Below are positions 22,201 to 33,149 of a stretch of DNA of 64,000 nucleotides, one piece after another. The DNA is from Antedon mediterranea. Taxonomy: Eukaryota; Echinodermata; Crinoidea; Comatulida; Antedonidae. Numbering within the stretch: the stretch's first letter is position 1; the number at the start of each line of letters is the position of its first letter. The notes under the pieces are model-generated. The model ran no database searches. It saw only the letters and a list, made by a program, of their open reading frames with translations, and was not told the origin of the DNA. A program made the translations under genes and the position numbers. Where the stretch lies: the NCBI RefSeq assembly GCF_964355755.1, contig NC_092680.1, positions 255,001-319,000 of the forward strand, written 5' to 3'.

Positions 22201-24561
22201 ATCGGTACTGTATTTTAAAAAAAAATTTTTAAGAGAGGCATACATTATAATATTTATAATATTTTTAATAACTTTGAAAAATTACCTTTTATAACATTTT
22301 TTTTTAGTAAAAAAGGAGCCACCATATGAAATTGAAGAGGTTGGCTATGCTGGCTTTCACCTTCCGATTGAAGTGCACTTCAAGAACAAGGAAGAGCCCA
22401 AGAAGGTTGTCTTTGAGTATGACATGTTCCTTCACTTGGAGAAATCTCCACCAGTCAACCACATTCGATATGAGAAGCTGACCTTCAGAAATCCCACCGA
22501 GGATTTCAGAAGAAAGCTGTTAAAAGGTGGTGGGGTAAGGCTTTCTTTACATTTCATCATACAGGAAAAATGTGTAAAATTATAGGAAAACCCAATTAAG
22601 ACATGTAAAGTAGTGAACCAGCATGTTGCGGTTGTCATCTGTTTAACATCTGTGAATCATCTGTGGCTTGTATTCAGTATGTGTCATGTTGTGTCATTAT
22701 TTAGCAGCTACTTACTTACAATACAACCACAAAACATGGAGACACCTAAATGAGTTGTTTGTGTAAGTTTGTTTATAGAATGCACATTTTTTTTCTCTAT
22801 ATTGTTATTTTTATCTGCCATTTATATTTGAAATATGATCAAAACAATATAACATTTGGCCTTAAACAACAATGCAAACACAAATACTTTCACAACCTTG
22901 TTTTTTAATGTGTTTATATTGTTTTGTGAAGCTAAATGCTTATAGGCCTACATAACAATGATACAAAACATAACAGGATTTATGTGTTGTTTTCATTCTA
23001 ATGAATTACCCAAGTAGTTATGACACACCTATTGGGCGGTATTATCTTCCTTCATAATTAAAAATAAAAATAACGATTTATGATTAGGTTGGAATCAACC
23101 CAGATGCTCCAGATTTAAACTCTTCAAGTTTAGAGACCACTACTGGGCCTCTGGAGACCAGTCTTATGCCTGTACATACAGTACAGGTACCAAAGGTGAA
23201 GGGTAAGCCACATGCAGCTGCTTCTAATGCTCTTGCACTTAAGAAACCCAAAGAGAAAAAGGTCAGTTGCAGTGTTTTATTTCACTTTTTGTTTTTATAT
23301 ATTTAGGCAAGGATAACCATAAGCGAATTCATTCACTATCCTTCTTAAAGGTGGCAATCCTGTTCACAAGACAAACATACACAAGATGCTTTACATAAAC
23401 AAAGTCTTATTACAAGTCTTTGGGAGTGGTGTAATTTGTCATTAGAAATTGAATTGGTAGCCAAGCATTATAACCACCAAGTCACAACTCCACTTGCATT
23501 ATTTATTAATTATTATTTAGTAATCATACTTTTTACCAATTAACTTGTGTACTTCATGTAAAGTAATTTGACATAATTATGTATATTTGTGTTTTTAGGA
23601 AGGGTCAAGCAGAAGTCCAGTTGCAAGTAAGCCAAGTAAAGGAAAGGAACCCAAATCTATGACACCAAAGGAAAGTAAACCTAAGGATCCCAACAAACAG
23701 AATGTGAAAAGACAGAGTAATCCAAGTAATTCAGCGCCAGAGCAAATAAAGAAACGTAAAAAGAGTTCCTCTGGACTGAAAACGGGAGAAAAAAATGATA
23801 AGCCAAATTCTAATGAAAAAATAAAATTGAAAGAGAAAGTTAAACAGCCGAAAGTACAAGAGGAACCTTTGTTCAAACCGGAGGCTGTTGTAGAACGCAA
23901 GAATAAGACAAAACCAGAGCCTCCAAAAAAAATGTTACCGCCATTTGATGCTGAACTTAGCACGGAGGAGATTGAGGATGTGCCCTCTCCTGGGTCAAGC
24001 ACAAGCTTCTCATCGTTTCCGAATAAACAAAGCGGTGGCGCTCTTAATACGCTGATGCAGGAATTCATGCAAGAATCTGACAATGAGGATCTTGAGGACA
24101 GCAGTGAAATTGTCGGTACGCCATTTCAAGGCGAACCTTATAAAGCAGTACTGTCCGACGACGACAGCGATAATGAACAGCATCATTTTAACCAATCATC
24201 ACCCGCACCTGTTGCTACACCTCCCCCGGTAGAAAAACCAAAAACAACTCAAAAAACAACTCAGAAGAAAGCAACAAATGGAAAAAAAAGTAAAGTGAAT
24301 GAAAAGAAAGATAGAACAACTGAAGTTAAAAAAGTGAAAAAGCCAGCTGTTGCTAAAAAGACTGAGCTTGAAGAACTAGTTGATCTGCACCAGAGACTAA
24401 TGAGTTTACACAATCGTGAACATTTACAAAAGGTCGCTGACCTCATTGAAGAGACCGGCCTCTTTCAGATTACTACCTCCACTTTTGACTTTGATTTGTG
24501 TTCCCTAGATAAATCCACAATACAAAAATTGCAAAATTGTATCGAAACACTTGTAATGTGA
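19255..24561 (+). CDS. MLLT3: AF9/ENL (MLLT3/MLLT1) YEATS-domain chromatin reader, complete gene
   Basis: Five exons join in phase to 517 codons plus stop; human AF9 and ENL are about 560-570. Residues 5-139 form the YEATS domain, which reads acylated histone H3 lysines. Counterparts of the aromatic-cage residues of AF9 are present (F27 in KGFTHDW, HDSF, VGYAGF). The middle is Lys/Ser/Pro-rich and disordered, with a nuclear signal [11 protein letters not shown]. Residues 452-517 are the ANC1-homology domain ([30 protein letters not shown]), which folds on binding AF4, DOT1L or CBX8 in mammals. It should act in the super elongation complex in the nucleus. Invertebrates generally have one gene for AF9 and ENL, so the symbol stands for both paralogues. 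Confidence 0.96.
20248..20312. repeat. Short tandem duplication in AF9/ENL intron 1
   Basis: AAGTTGCATTAGGTTTACAC followed by AGATTACACTG occurs twice in a row. The rest of the 2.3-kb intron holds no recognised gene. Confidence 0.85.
20912..21152. repeat. Tandem array, 30-bp unit, 8 copies (AF9/ENL intron 1)
   Basis: Unit GTATGCAGAGTGGGCTTATT plus TATGAGATTC. It reads open in several plus frames, only because 30 is a multiple of three. Confidence 0.97.
21319..21467. repeat. Tandem array, 28-bp unit, 5 copies (AF9/ENL intron 1)
   Basis: Unit contains TTCAATATTAATATACAGTC and TATAACTA. One copy has a small insertion (TATAGTATAACTAT). Confidence 0.95.
21612..21789 (+). CDS. MLLT3: AF9/ENL exon 2: YEATS domain, first half
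   Basis: Acceptor TCTTTTTTAG, donor AGAGGTAAGG. It contains [20 protein letters not shown] and [13 protein letters not shown], near-identical to human AF9. The HxSF residues that line the acyl-lysine pocket are kept. Exits in phase 1. Confidence 0.97.
21841..21959. repeat. Tandem array, 29-bp unit, 4 copies
   Basis: Unit GCCTACTTAGTCTTGTTGTG plus TCACTGTCA, essentially identical copies, in AF9/ENL intron 2. Confidence 0.96.
22308..22534 (+). CDS. MLLT3: AF9/ENL exon 3: YEATS domain, second half
   Basis: Acceptor TTTTTTTTTAG, donor GGGGTAAGG. Contains [41 protein letters not shown] and [15 protein letters not shown]. The GYAGF tyrosine and the YDxFLHL aspartate correspond to pocket residues of AF9. 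Confidence 0.97.
23088..23261 (+). CDS. MLLT3: AF9/ENL exon 4: linker after YEATS
   Basis: Acceptor TTATGATTAG, donor AAGGTCAGT, 58 codons in phase 0. Low-complexity Thr/Ser/Pro region ([15 protein letters not shown]) ending LKKPKEKK. It lacks the long poly-serine run of human AF9 at this place. Confidence 0.88.
23288..23497 (-). mobile_element. tRNA-like SINE, family A, copy 1 (AF9/ENL intron 4)
   Basis: Read on the minus strand it starts GTGGAGTTGTGACTTGGTGG, with a tRNA-like A-box region (TGGTGGTTATAATGCTTGGC). It then runs through AAAGACTTGTAATAAGACTT, TTTGTCTTGTGAACAGG and CCACCTTTAAGAAGGATAGT to a tail CCTAAATATATAAA. The same blocks occur in order at 50787-51022 on the plus strand. 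Confidence 0.82.
23599..24561 (+). CDS. MLLT3: AF9/ENL exon 5: disordered middle and ANC1-homology domain
   Basis: Acceptor GTGTTTTTAG, stop TGA at 24559-24561, 321 codons. A Lys/Ser-rich basic part (residues 198-300) is followed by acidic patches ([19 protein letters not shown]), a Pro/Thr stretch, a second Lys-rich block, and the C-terminal partner-binding domain ending [10 protein letters not shown]. Acidic and basic blocks alternate as in human AF9/ENL. Confidence 0.95.
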   Translation, partial: EGSSRSPVASKPSKGKEPKSMTPKESKPKDPNKQNVKRQSNPSNSAPEQIKKRKKSSSGLKTGEKNDKPNSNEKIKLKEKVKQPKVQEEPLFKPEAVVERKNKTKPEPPKKMLPPFDAELSTEEIEDVPSPGSSTSFSSFPNKQSGGALNTLMQEFMQESDNEDLEDSSEIVGTPFQGEPYKAVLSDDDSDNEQHHFNQSSPAPVATPPPVEKPKTTQKTTQKKATNGKKSKVNEKKDRTTEVKKVKKPAVAKKTELEELVDLHQRLMSLHNREHLQKVADLIEETGLFQITTSTFDFDLCSLDKSTIQKLQNCIETLVM

Positions 24562-25699
24562 ACTCACTATGGTGTGCTAAAGGTTGCGTGGTGTGCTATG
24601 TAGTTTGTGATCAAATTCATCGTTTGTTTCAACACAAGGTACTGTATTCATCTCAAGTATTGCAACAACTCAGTATTGTACAGTATTTAAAGTGGCAGGT
24701 AAATGAGGTTAAATTAATGATTAACAGGGATATCAAACAGTATAAATATTTGTGAAACTATATTGTTTAAATGACCATAATATTATGGTAGCAGTATAGT
24801 AAATAACTATTGGGTTTAATTTCTAAAAATCATTTTAATAAATTACTAAAATGAACAGTAAAGTGCTGTAGATAAAAATCTGCCAAAGATAAGGTGATAG
24901 AAAGACAAAATATGACAATATTTTATTAATTGTAATAAATTTTAATGATTTAAATAATCATCACCACTAAGAATTAGATTTATTCACAAATTATACATAA
25001 TATTAATAATCAATTCTAAACAATCTGTTTGAGCATTGCTTCTTGTTGAGTAGCACAATGCAGTGACAACAAACCCTTTGTATTGCTCACAAATTGATAA
25101 TATTGTATTTAATTATATCAAAACCAGGGAAGAGTATAATTTTACGCTTCCCTGATCAAAACCAATTTTGTAAAAACATTTAATCATTTTAAAGTATTAA
25201 AATAGGAAGGTTGTTGTCAGCTGAAGTTGCTGAATTTAGTTTAAGTTGGTGTTGTTTCATGAACATTACTGGACTTTTGATTTTATAAGATTTTATTTAG
25301 TATTTTCTAATTTAAAAAGAGCCGTTATTTTTTTATACATTGATATGCTGTATTCAGGTACTGCCAGTTATGCTAATATAATTTGAGAGTTCATTTGAGT
25401 TCATTCAAAGATATTAGGCAGAGTCCATTCTGTAATCATGCTTCAACTTGATTTTTTTAAACATTCAAAATTAGTAGTAAATATTATTTTAGCTAGATAT
25501 CCTTTACAGTATTAAAATTGTTTGATAAAGCTATTAAATATGGGTGTTGAATGAATGTTTATGAGTTAAATGGTAAGAATATTTCATCAGTAGACTGCTT
25601 TATTTTATGAGGCGGAGCATTGAATCTTTCAATGAATGAAATATTCTCTCTATTCAATACCTACCGAGAACTATGTCAAAAACGAAATACCATATACCT
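24562..25699 (+). other. AF9/ENL 3' UTR
   Basis: No gene found. AATAAA hexamers at 24837-24842 and 24934-24939 are candidate polyadenylation signals. The UTR may run further, since relatives have long ones. Confidence 0.45.
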
Positions 25700-26050
25700 A
25701 ACTAGGCTCTAAGGCTAGCTCAGCTAGGCAGATGATGGGTATTACACCCTAGCTAAGCTCTACGGCTCAGCTCAGCTAGGCAGATGATGGGTATTACACC
25801 CTAGCTAAGCTCTACGGCTAAGCTCAGCTAGGCAGATGGTGGGTATTACACCCTAGCTAAGCTCTACGGCTAAGCTCAGCTAGGCAGATGTTGGGTATTA
25901 CACCCTAGCTAAGCTCTACGGCTAAGCTCAGCTAGGCAGATGGTGGGTATTACACCCTAGCTAAGCTCTACGGCTAAGCTCAGCTAGGCAGATGTTGGGT
26001 ATTACACCCTAGCTAAGCTCTACGGCTAAGCTCAGCTCGGCTAGGCAGAT
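25700..26050. repeat. Tandem array, 52-bp unit, about 7 copies
   Basis: Unit contains CAGCTAGGCAGATGGTGGGT and ATTACACCCTAGCTAAGCTC. It is rich in AGCT words, so it can form short hairpins. Copies differ mainly in ATGATGG / ATGGTGG / ATGTTGG. Confidence 0.96.
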
Positions 26051-27930
26051 GATCATAAGAGAAACTACTTCAGTTTTTTTTTAACAACAACACTTGTATT
26101 ATTACGATCATGCAAACAATTTAAAGCCAAGATTTTTTGTGTTAATTATTAAAAAATGTTCAGATATAGAGTGCCATTTTAAATGTTAATGTTTTGAAAA
26201 ACTGCAAGCAAATAGGCTTCACCAGAGCCTGCCTGAGAAATTTTTTCGTACAACTGAACAGTAGATATCAAGAACACATGAAGCAACATTAACCAATCAA
26301 ATTGCAAGAATACACAAGGTGTACAATAGTAGTAATAGTACCAATTCAGCTATAGTTTTTGTCACAATCTAGCAATGTATTTCTGTCAATTCATAAAATG
26401 ATAGATTTGTTGATATTATATCCTGTTAATATTGTATTGTAAAATGTGTCTATATTCTCAATTCCTTGGTGTTTGTTTTGTATGATTGGGATAGTTGTTA
26501 TGGTGCATAGTAAGTTTTATGTTAATCTGTTACTCAGTTTTGCCAAATGAGTCATTGCGCAAGTCGTGGCCGTATTTTCAAAAATCATGAAGCGAGATAT
26601 TTCACAACAGACAATAAATATTTAAGGATATCCGTTTTAAGGATGTTTTCTGTAGTCGAAGCGTGAATAGGGACCACATAGAGACATCTACCAACACATA
26701 AATTAATATACACCATGTAAATCATGTATTTTGCAATAAGATTAAAATACTTTCTACAGTTTTTTTAAAATATATTGTTATATTCAAAATAAATAAAGGT
26801 TAATAATAACGGTGTACAGATTAGCAATTGTGCATTTAATACCAAATGCTCAATGGTGGGGTTAGAGTTCTCGTCAATTTAGCACCTTTTTAGGAGGTGG
26901 TGAGGATTTTGGTAAACTTCAATCTTTTCACCAGATTTCACCAGACGTCCACAAAATGATATAATGCAGGGTACAGTCTATTTCCCATGGCCTATATGAT
27001 TTATAAATGTCCCGCTGACTTGGTTAAAGCCACAATGAAATATCTTGATTTTGTAAGGTTTTCACTAAAATATTATATAAATTAAGAAAAATGTTTTTTA
27101 TTTTATGTGAAATTTAATATTGTAAATTATATATCTTTGATAAATAAGATGTAAACTGGGTGAGATAAAATTGGAATTTTATTTAAACATTTTATTGCAG
27201 ATAAAGTACTGATTTCTAAATGTTAACATTTTCTTCTGCATTTTAAATTTATTTTATAACATTTAAATAATAGAGAAAAATGAATCTTAATATTTTAAAC
27301 TTTAAATGTAAGAGTGCAGGTGGTCTGCCTAAGTAAATCAGTAATTCAAGTGTGTGGGATTGAATAACTCTTTTAAATTGAAAGGTTTCATGTACATCAA
27401 ATGTTTCATGTACAAAAGAATTCATGTACATCCTATATTTAAAGCAGTAATCTCATAAGGGAGGGAAGGTTTTATTATCAGTATGATCTATATATATAAT
27501 ATCTTTTTGTAAGTACAGTATTCTGAATGTCAAAGTGTGTAACCAGTAATTCTTAGTTACTTTACTCCTGCCAAGTATTTTAAGCAATATATGTATTTAC
27601 GTTTTATTAAGTAAAAATGTCCTAATCTTCAGAATACATATAATATTACTATATTATTGTTTATACTATATTCAGATTGTTGTTTTAATGTGTTTACTAT
27701 TGGGACATGTATTTTGTAGGAAAGAAAGTGCTAGATATTTGTTGCTTTACTGCCCTCATGCAGGTGTATTACGTGATTACAAAGAGTATCTTACAGATAA
27801 AGTCTTTTATATGTAAGCTTTAGTGCAAATAATTTATATATTACTCTTAAATGCTGAATAATTTCAACAAAATTGTGTATTGTTTTGTTTTCAATTGTGA
27901 TAACATGGAAATAGTTGTTGTTGGGCATAA
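26051..27930. other. Intergenic or 3' UTR DNA, no gene found
   Basis: AT-rich sequence without convincing open frames or recognised repeats. An ATTCATGTACA-type triplet repeat (CATGTACATC, CATGTACAAA, CATGTACATC) lies near 27390-27430. Confidence 0.4.
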
Positions 27931-27935
27931 TAAGG

Positions 27936-28049
27936 CTTGGTTCCCACTAGAGACACAACATAAAGATGTAACATGATGGATTTGATTAAACGATGGATTA
28001 TTCAAACTGTTGCTTGCGTCGCGCCCTAGTGGGAACCAAGCTTTAATAA
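27936..28049. mobile_element. GGTTCCCACTAG-family MITE, intact ends
   Basis: Terminal inverted repeats AAGGCTTGGTTCCCACTAG on the left and CTAGTGGGAACCAAGCTTTA on the right enclose about 75 bp including GATGGATTATTCAAACTGTT. No coding capacity. AT-rich flanks make the target duplication ambiguous. Confidence 0.85.
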
Positions 28050-28166
28050 TAAATATTATATATTTTTAAAAGCCAGTGGATTTTTAGTTGAATTATTTTT
28101 ATATAAATGGAAAATTTTTTTTTTTTTCTACGAAAATGATTAACTTTATTAAAACTGCACAATGCT

Positions 28167-28184
28167 TTGTGGGGGGGGGGGGGC
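28167..28184. repeat. Homopolymer G tract
   Basis: GTGGGGGGGGGGGGGC, an uninterrupted G run in AT-rich DNA. It may be a sequencing or assembly weak point. Confidence 0.9.
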
Positions 28185-28645
28185 ATCTAATGTCCATCTA
28201 GTTATATTTGTAAAATCAATTTAAACATTTGGTTTTCAATGTAACATGAGTGGGTCAATCTGAAGTATAATTTATATTTTTTATTTACCTTTATATAATT
28301 TCTTATATTTAAACAGTTATTCAGAAAAGTATTTTAAAACAACTTGGTATTAATTTATTAACAATATACCACTTTTGTATACAATATATGTAAATACATA
28401 TTTATATTTCTGTTTCTTGATTTAAACAGTGTAGGTATTTGCATGATTTAGATTTAGAAAAAATGGACTGTTTTAAAGTTTAATACAGCTTTGTTTTTGT
28501 GTTATTTAATAAATATCAATGTTTTTATATTGCTTTTTTTGTTTATAATTCAATGTTCATTTTCGCAGAATCATTTGTGTTCTGCGCATGTCAATTATAT
28601 AATAGTCAATTATGTAAAAAAAATAGAAAGTTTGAAATAATATTA

Positions 28646-28955
28646 CTAGTTACTTTGGCTCTATAAGATGGTGATAACAGAATATATGCTAATATTATGG
28701 CAATATTATGGCATAATTGTTGAATATGGTGTAATATGGTGTTATGATCATCTTATAGAGCCATAGAAATTGTGCTATAGTCAAAAAATAAAAGGGTCGA
28801 AATTTTTTTGAAAAATGACCAAAATATCCACTTTTTAAAATTCAATAAATATGCCATAATATTGCCATATATGCGCATATATGGTGTTATGATCATCTTA
28901 TAGAACCATAGTAACTAGTTATGTCAAATAATAAAAGAGTCGAAAAATTGCAAAA
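28646..28955. mobile_element. Short inverted-repeat element beside the fold-back array
   Basis: ACTAGTTACTTTGGCTCTAT on the left is the near-complement of ATCATCTTATAGAGCCATAG at about 28746-28766. A second half-element follows (ATCATCTTATAGAACCATAG, then TAACTAGTTATGTC). Related text recurs at 32745-32800 on the other side of the array, so both flanks carry the same element. Confidence 0.6.
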
Positions 28956-31900
28956 TTTCCCTATACTATAGTACAGGGAAATTTTCGAAAAATGGCCGAT
29001 TTTCGACCCTTTTATTTTTTGACATAAATGGTTACTATTGCATAATAAACATGCGCAGAGTCGACTAATGGGTTCTGCGCATGTTAATTGTGCTATAGTA
29101 ACCAGTTTTATCGAAAAATAAAAAGGTCGAAAATTGGCAATTTTTTTGAAAAAATCCTGTACTATAGTACAGGGAAATTTGCGAAATATGGCCGATTTCC
29201 GACCCTTTTATTTTTTGACATAAATTCTTACTATTGCATAATAAACATGCGCAGAGGTGAATAATGGGTTGTGCGCATGTCAATTGTGCTATAGTAACCA
29301 TATTTAACATAAATGGTTACTATTGCATAATAAACATGCGCAGAGACGAAGAATGGGTTCTGCACATGTCAATTGTGCTATAGTAGCCAGTTTTGCCATA
29401 AATGGTTACTATAGCATAATAAACATGCGCAGAGTCGACTAATGGGTTCTGCGCATGTCAATTGTGCTATAGTAACCATATTTGACATAAATGGTTACTA
29501 TTGCATAATAAACATGCACAGAGAAGAATAATGGGTTCTGCGCATGTCAATTGTGCTATAGTAACCAGTTTTATCGAAAAATAAAAAGGTCGAAAATTGG
29601 CCATTTTTTGGAAAAAATCCTGTATTATAGTACAGGGAAATTTGCGAAATATGGCCGATTTCCGACCCTTTTATTTTTTGACATAAATGCTTACTATTGC
29701 ATAATAAACATGCGCAGAGGTGAATAATGCGTTCTGCGCATGTCAATTGTGCTATAGTAACCAGTTTTGACATAAATGGTTACTACAGCATAATAAACAT
29801 GCACAGAGGCGAATAATGGGTTCTGCGCATGTCAATTGCGCTATAGTAACCAGTTTTATCGAAAAATAAAAAGGTCGAAAATTGGCAATTTTTTTGAAAA
29901 AATCCCTGTACTATAGTACAGGGAAATTTGCGAAATATGGCCGATTTCCGACCCTTTTTTTTTGACATAAATGCTTACTATTGCATAATAAACATGCGCA
30001 GAGACGAATAATGGGTTCTGCGCATGTTAATTGTGCTATAGTAACCAGTTTTATCGAAAAATAAAAAGGTCGAAAATTGGCCATTTTTTGGAAAAAATCC
30101 TGTACTATAGTACATGGAAATTAGCGAAATATGGCCGATTTCCGACCCTTTTATTTTTTGACATAAATGCTTACTATTGCATAATAAACATGCGCAGAGG
30201 TGAATAATGGGTTCTGCGCATGTCAATTGTGCTATAGTAACCAGTTTTATCGAAAAATAAAAAGGTCGAAAATTTGCCATTTTTGGAAAAAATCCTGTAC
30301 TATAGTACATGGAAATTTGCGAAATATGGCCGATTTCCGACCCTTTTATTTTTTGACATAAATGCTTACTATTGCATAATAAACATGCGCAGAGGTAAAT
30401 AATGGGTTCTGCGCATGTCAATTGTGCTATAGTAACCAGTTTTATCGAAAAATAAAAAGGTCGAAAATTGGCCATTTTTGGAAAAAATCCTGTACTATAG
30501 TACAGGGAAATTTGCGAAATATAGCCGATTTCCGACCCTGTTATTTTTTGACATAAATGCTTACTATTGCATAATAAACATGCGCAGAGACGAAGAATGG
30601 GTTCTGCACGTGTCAATTGTGCTATAGTAGCCAGTTTTGCCATAAATGGTTACTATAGCATAATAAACATGCGCAGAGTCGACTAATGGGTTCTGCGCAT
30701 GTCAATTGTGCTATAGTAACCATATTTGACATAAATGGTTACTATTGCATAATAAACATGCACAGAGACGAATAATGGGTTCTGCGCATGTCAATTGTGC
30801 TATAGTAACCAGTTTTGACATAAATGGTTACTATAGCATAATAAACATGCACAGAGGCGAATAATGGGTTCTGCGCATGTCAATTGTGCTATAGTAACCA
30901 GTTTTATCGAAAAATAAAAAGGTCGAAAATTGGCCATTTTTTGGAAAAAATCCCTGTACTATAGTACAGGGAAATTTTCGAAAAATGGCTGATTTCCGAC
31001 CCTTTTAATTTTTGACATAAATGGTTACTATTGCATAATAAACATGCGCAGAGACGAATAATGGGTTCTGCGCATATTAATTGTGCTATAGTAACCAGTT
31101 TTATCGAAAAATAAAAACGTCGAAAATTGGCCATTTTTTGGAAAAAATCCTGTACTATAGTACAGGGAAATTTGCGAAATATGGCCGATTTCCGACCCTT
31201 TTATTTTTTGACATAAATGCTTACTATTGCATAATAAACATGCGCAGAGGTGAATAATGCGTTCTGCGCATGTCAATTGTGCTATAGTAACCAGTTTTAT
31301 CGAAAAATAAAAAGGTCGAAAATTGGCCATTTTTGGAAAAAATCCTGTACTATAGTACAGGGAAATTTGCGAAATATAGCCGATTTCCGACCCTTTTATT
31401 TTTTGACATAAATGCTTACTATTGCATAATAAACATGCGCAGAGACGAAGAATGGGTTCTGCACATGTCAATTGTGCTATAGTAGCCAGTTTTGCCATAA
31501 ATGGTTACTATAGCATAATAAACCTGCGCAGAGTCGACTAATGGGTTCTGCGCATGTCAATTGTGTTATAGTAACCATATTTGACATAAATGGTTACTAT
31601 TGCATAATAAACATGCGCAGAGACGAATAATGGGTTCTGCGCATGTTAATTGTGCTATAGTAACCAGTTTTATCGAAAAATAAAAAGGTCGAAAATTGGC
31701 CATTTTTTGGAAAAAATCCTGTACTATAGTACAGGGAAATTTGCGAAATATGGCCGATTTCTGACCCTTTTTTTTTTTACATAAATGCTTACTATTGCAT
31801 AATAAACATGCGCAGAGGTGAATAATGCATTCTGCACATGTCAATTGTGCTATAGTAACCAGTTTTGACATAAATGGTTACTATAGCATAATAAACATGT

Positions 31901-32150
31901 GCAGAGGCGACTAATGGGTTCTGCGCATGTCAATTGTGCTAAAATAAAAATGTCGAAAATTGGCCATTTTTTTTGACAAAATCCCGATTTCCGACCCTTT
32001 TATTTTTTGACATAAATGGTTACTATAGCACAATTGACATGCGCAGAACCCATTAGTCGACTCTGCGCATGTTTATTATGCTATAGTCACCATTTATGTC
32101 AAAAGTGGTTATTTTATCAAAAAATAAAAAGGTCGAAAATTTGTACAGGG
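28956..32150. repeat. Tandem array of a fold-back (palindromic) element, about 21 units
   Basis: Units begin with ACATGCGCAGAG and come in two sizes: about 195 bp (long) and about 90 bp (short). Each long unit is one large inverted repeat. The arm TCTGCGCATGTCAATTGTGC, TATAGTAACC, AAAAAGGTCGAAAATTGGCC is mirrored by GGCCGATTTCCGACCCTTTT, GGTTACTATTGC, ACATGCGCAGA. They meet at the perfect palindrome CCTGTACTATAGTACAGG. Short units lack the central about 105 bp. The last unit (about 32010-32100) is inverted. Long minus-strand frames here are repeats of meaningless protein. Confidence 0.93.
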
Positions 32151-32824
32151 AAATTTTTGAAAATTGTTTTCATGTTTCTTGTATTTTTACTTTAGTTTAA
32201 AGTATTAATAAGAATATTTAATAATAATATCATTACGGTGTTCACATCGTCTCTCCAGGGTATTTAATTCTAAATATTCCAGAAATAAAATCAATACTCT
32301 AATAATAACTAAACAAGTTTAAGTGAGTATTGAATAAAATAATTATTGACAATTATTCGTAGGGCAGTACCAAATTATTTTATGTTTAAAACAACATTGC
32401 TGCACTTAAATGGGTTTCCTATGACATAATAGGTGTTAATATGTCAATTGAGTGAGTCTTTCATGGCATTTGTAGTTGAGTTAATCTTTGGTGACAATAG
32501 TAACACACACTTGTAATTGAGTGGTATTTTGATTTTTTAATTTCATATTTCTAGTTAAAATTTTGAATATCTGAATATACCACAAGGTGTATCATTCCCT
32601 AAATAGCCCAAAAAGCTAAAAAAGTGATTTTTGAAAAATGTGCCAGTTGAGTCGTTCAGTATAGTACAGGGCTTTTTTTCGAAAAATTGCCTAAATATCT
32701 AATTATTAATTCAATAAATATGCCATAATATTGCCATTAATGCACATATATTGTGTTATCAATATCTTATAGAGCCATAGTAACTAGTTATGTCAAAAAA
32801 TAAAAGGGTCGAAAAATGGCAACA

Positions 32825-33110
32825 TTTCCCTATACTATAGTACAGGTTTCCCTATACTATAGTACAGGTTTCCCTATACTATAGTACAGGTTTCCCTATA
32901 CTATAGTACAGGTTTCCCTATACTATAGTACAGGTTTCCCTATACTATAGTACAGGTTTCCCTATACTATAGTACAGGTTTCCCTATACTATAGTACAGG
33001 TTTCCCTATACTATAGTACAGGTTTCCCTATACTATAGTACAGGTTTCCCTATACTATAGTACAGGTTTCCCTATACTATAGTACAGGTTTCCCTATACT
33101 ATAGTACAGG
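32825..33110. repeat. 22-bp minisatellite, 13 copies, matching the hairpin apex
   Basis: Perfect copies of a 22-bp unit containing CCCTATACTATAGTACAGG. The same text is the apex of the fold-back element (for example CCCTATACTATAGTACAGGG at about 28961). The array sits inside one more element copy whose arms are visible at about 32780-32824 and 33111-33150. Confidence 0.97.
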
Positions 33111-33149
33111 TTTTTTTTTCGAAAAATTGCCAAAATATCAAATTTTTAG

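Noticed and set aside
23595-24083. 162-codon minus-strand open frame
   Set aside because: Antisense shadow of the AF9/ENL last exon, which has clear homology on the plus strand.
29065-31871. Long minus-strand open frames of 60-221 codons with repeated CACLLCNSKHLCQKI text
   Set aside because: They are translations of the fold-back repeat array. Unit lengths happen to keep a frame open; there is no splice or start context and no known protein family.
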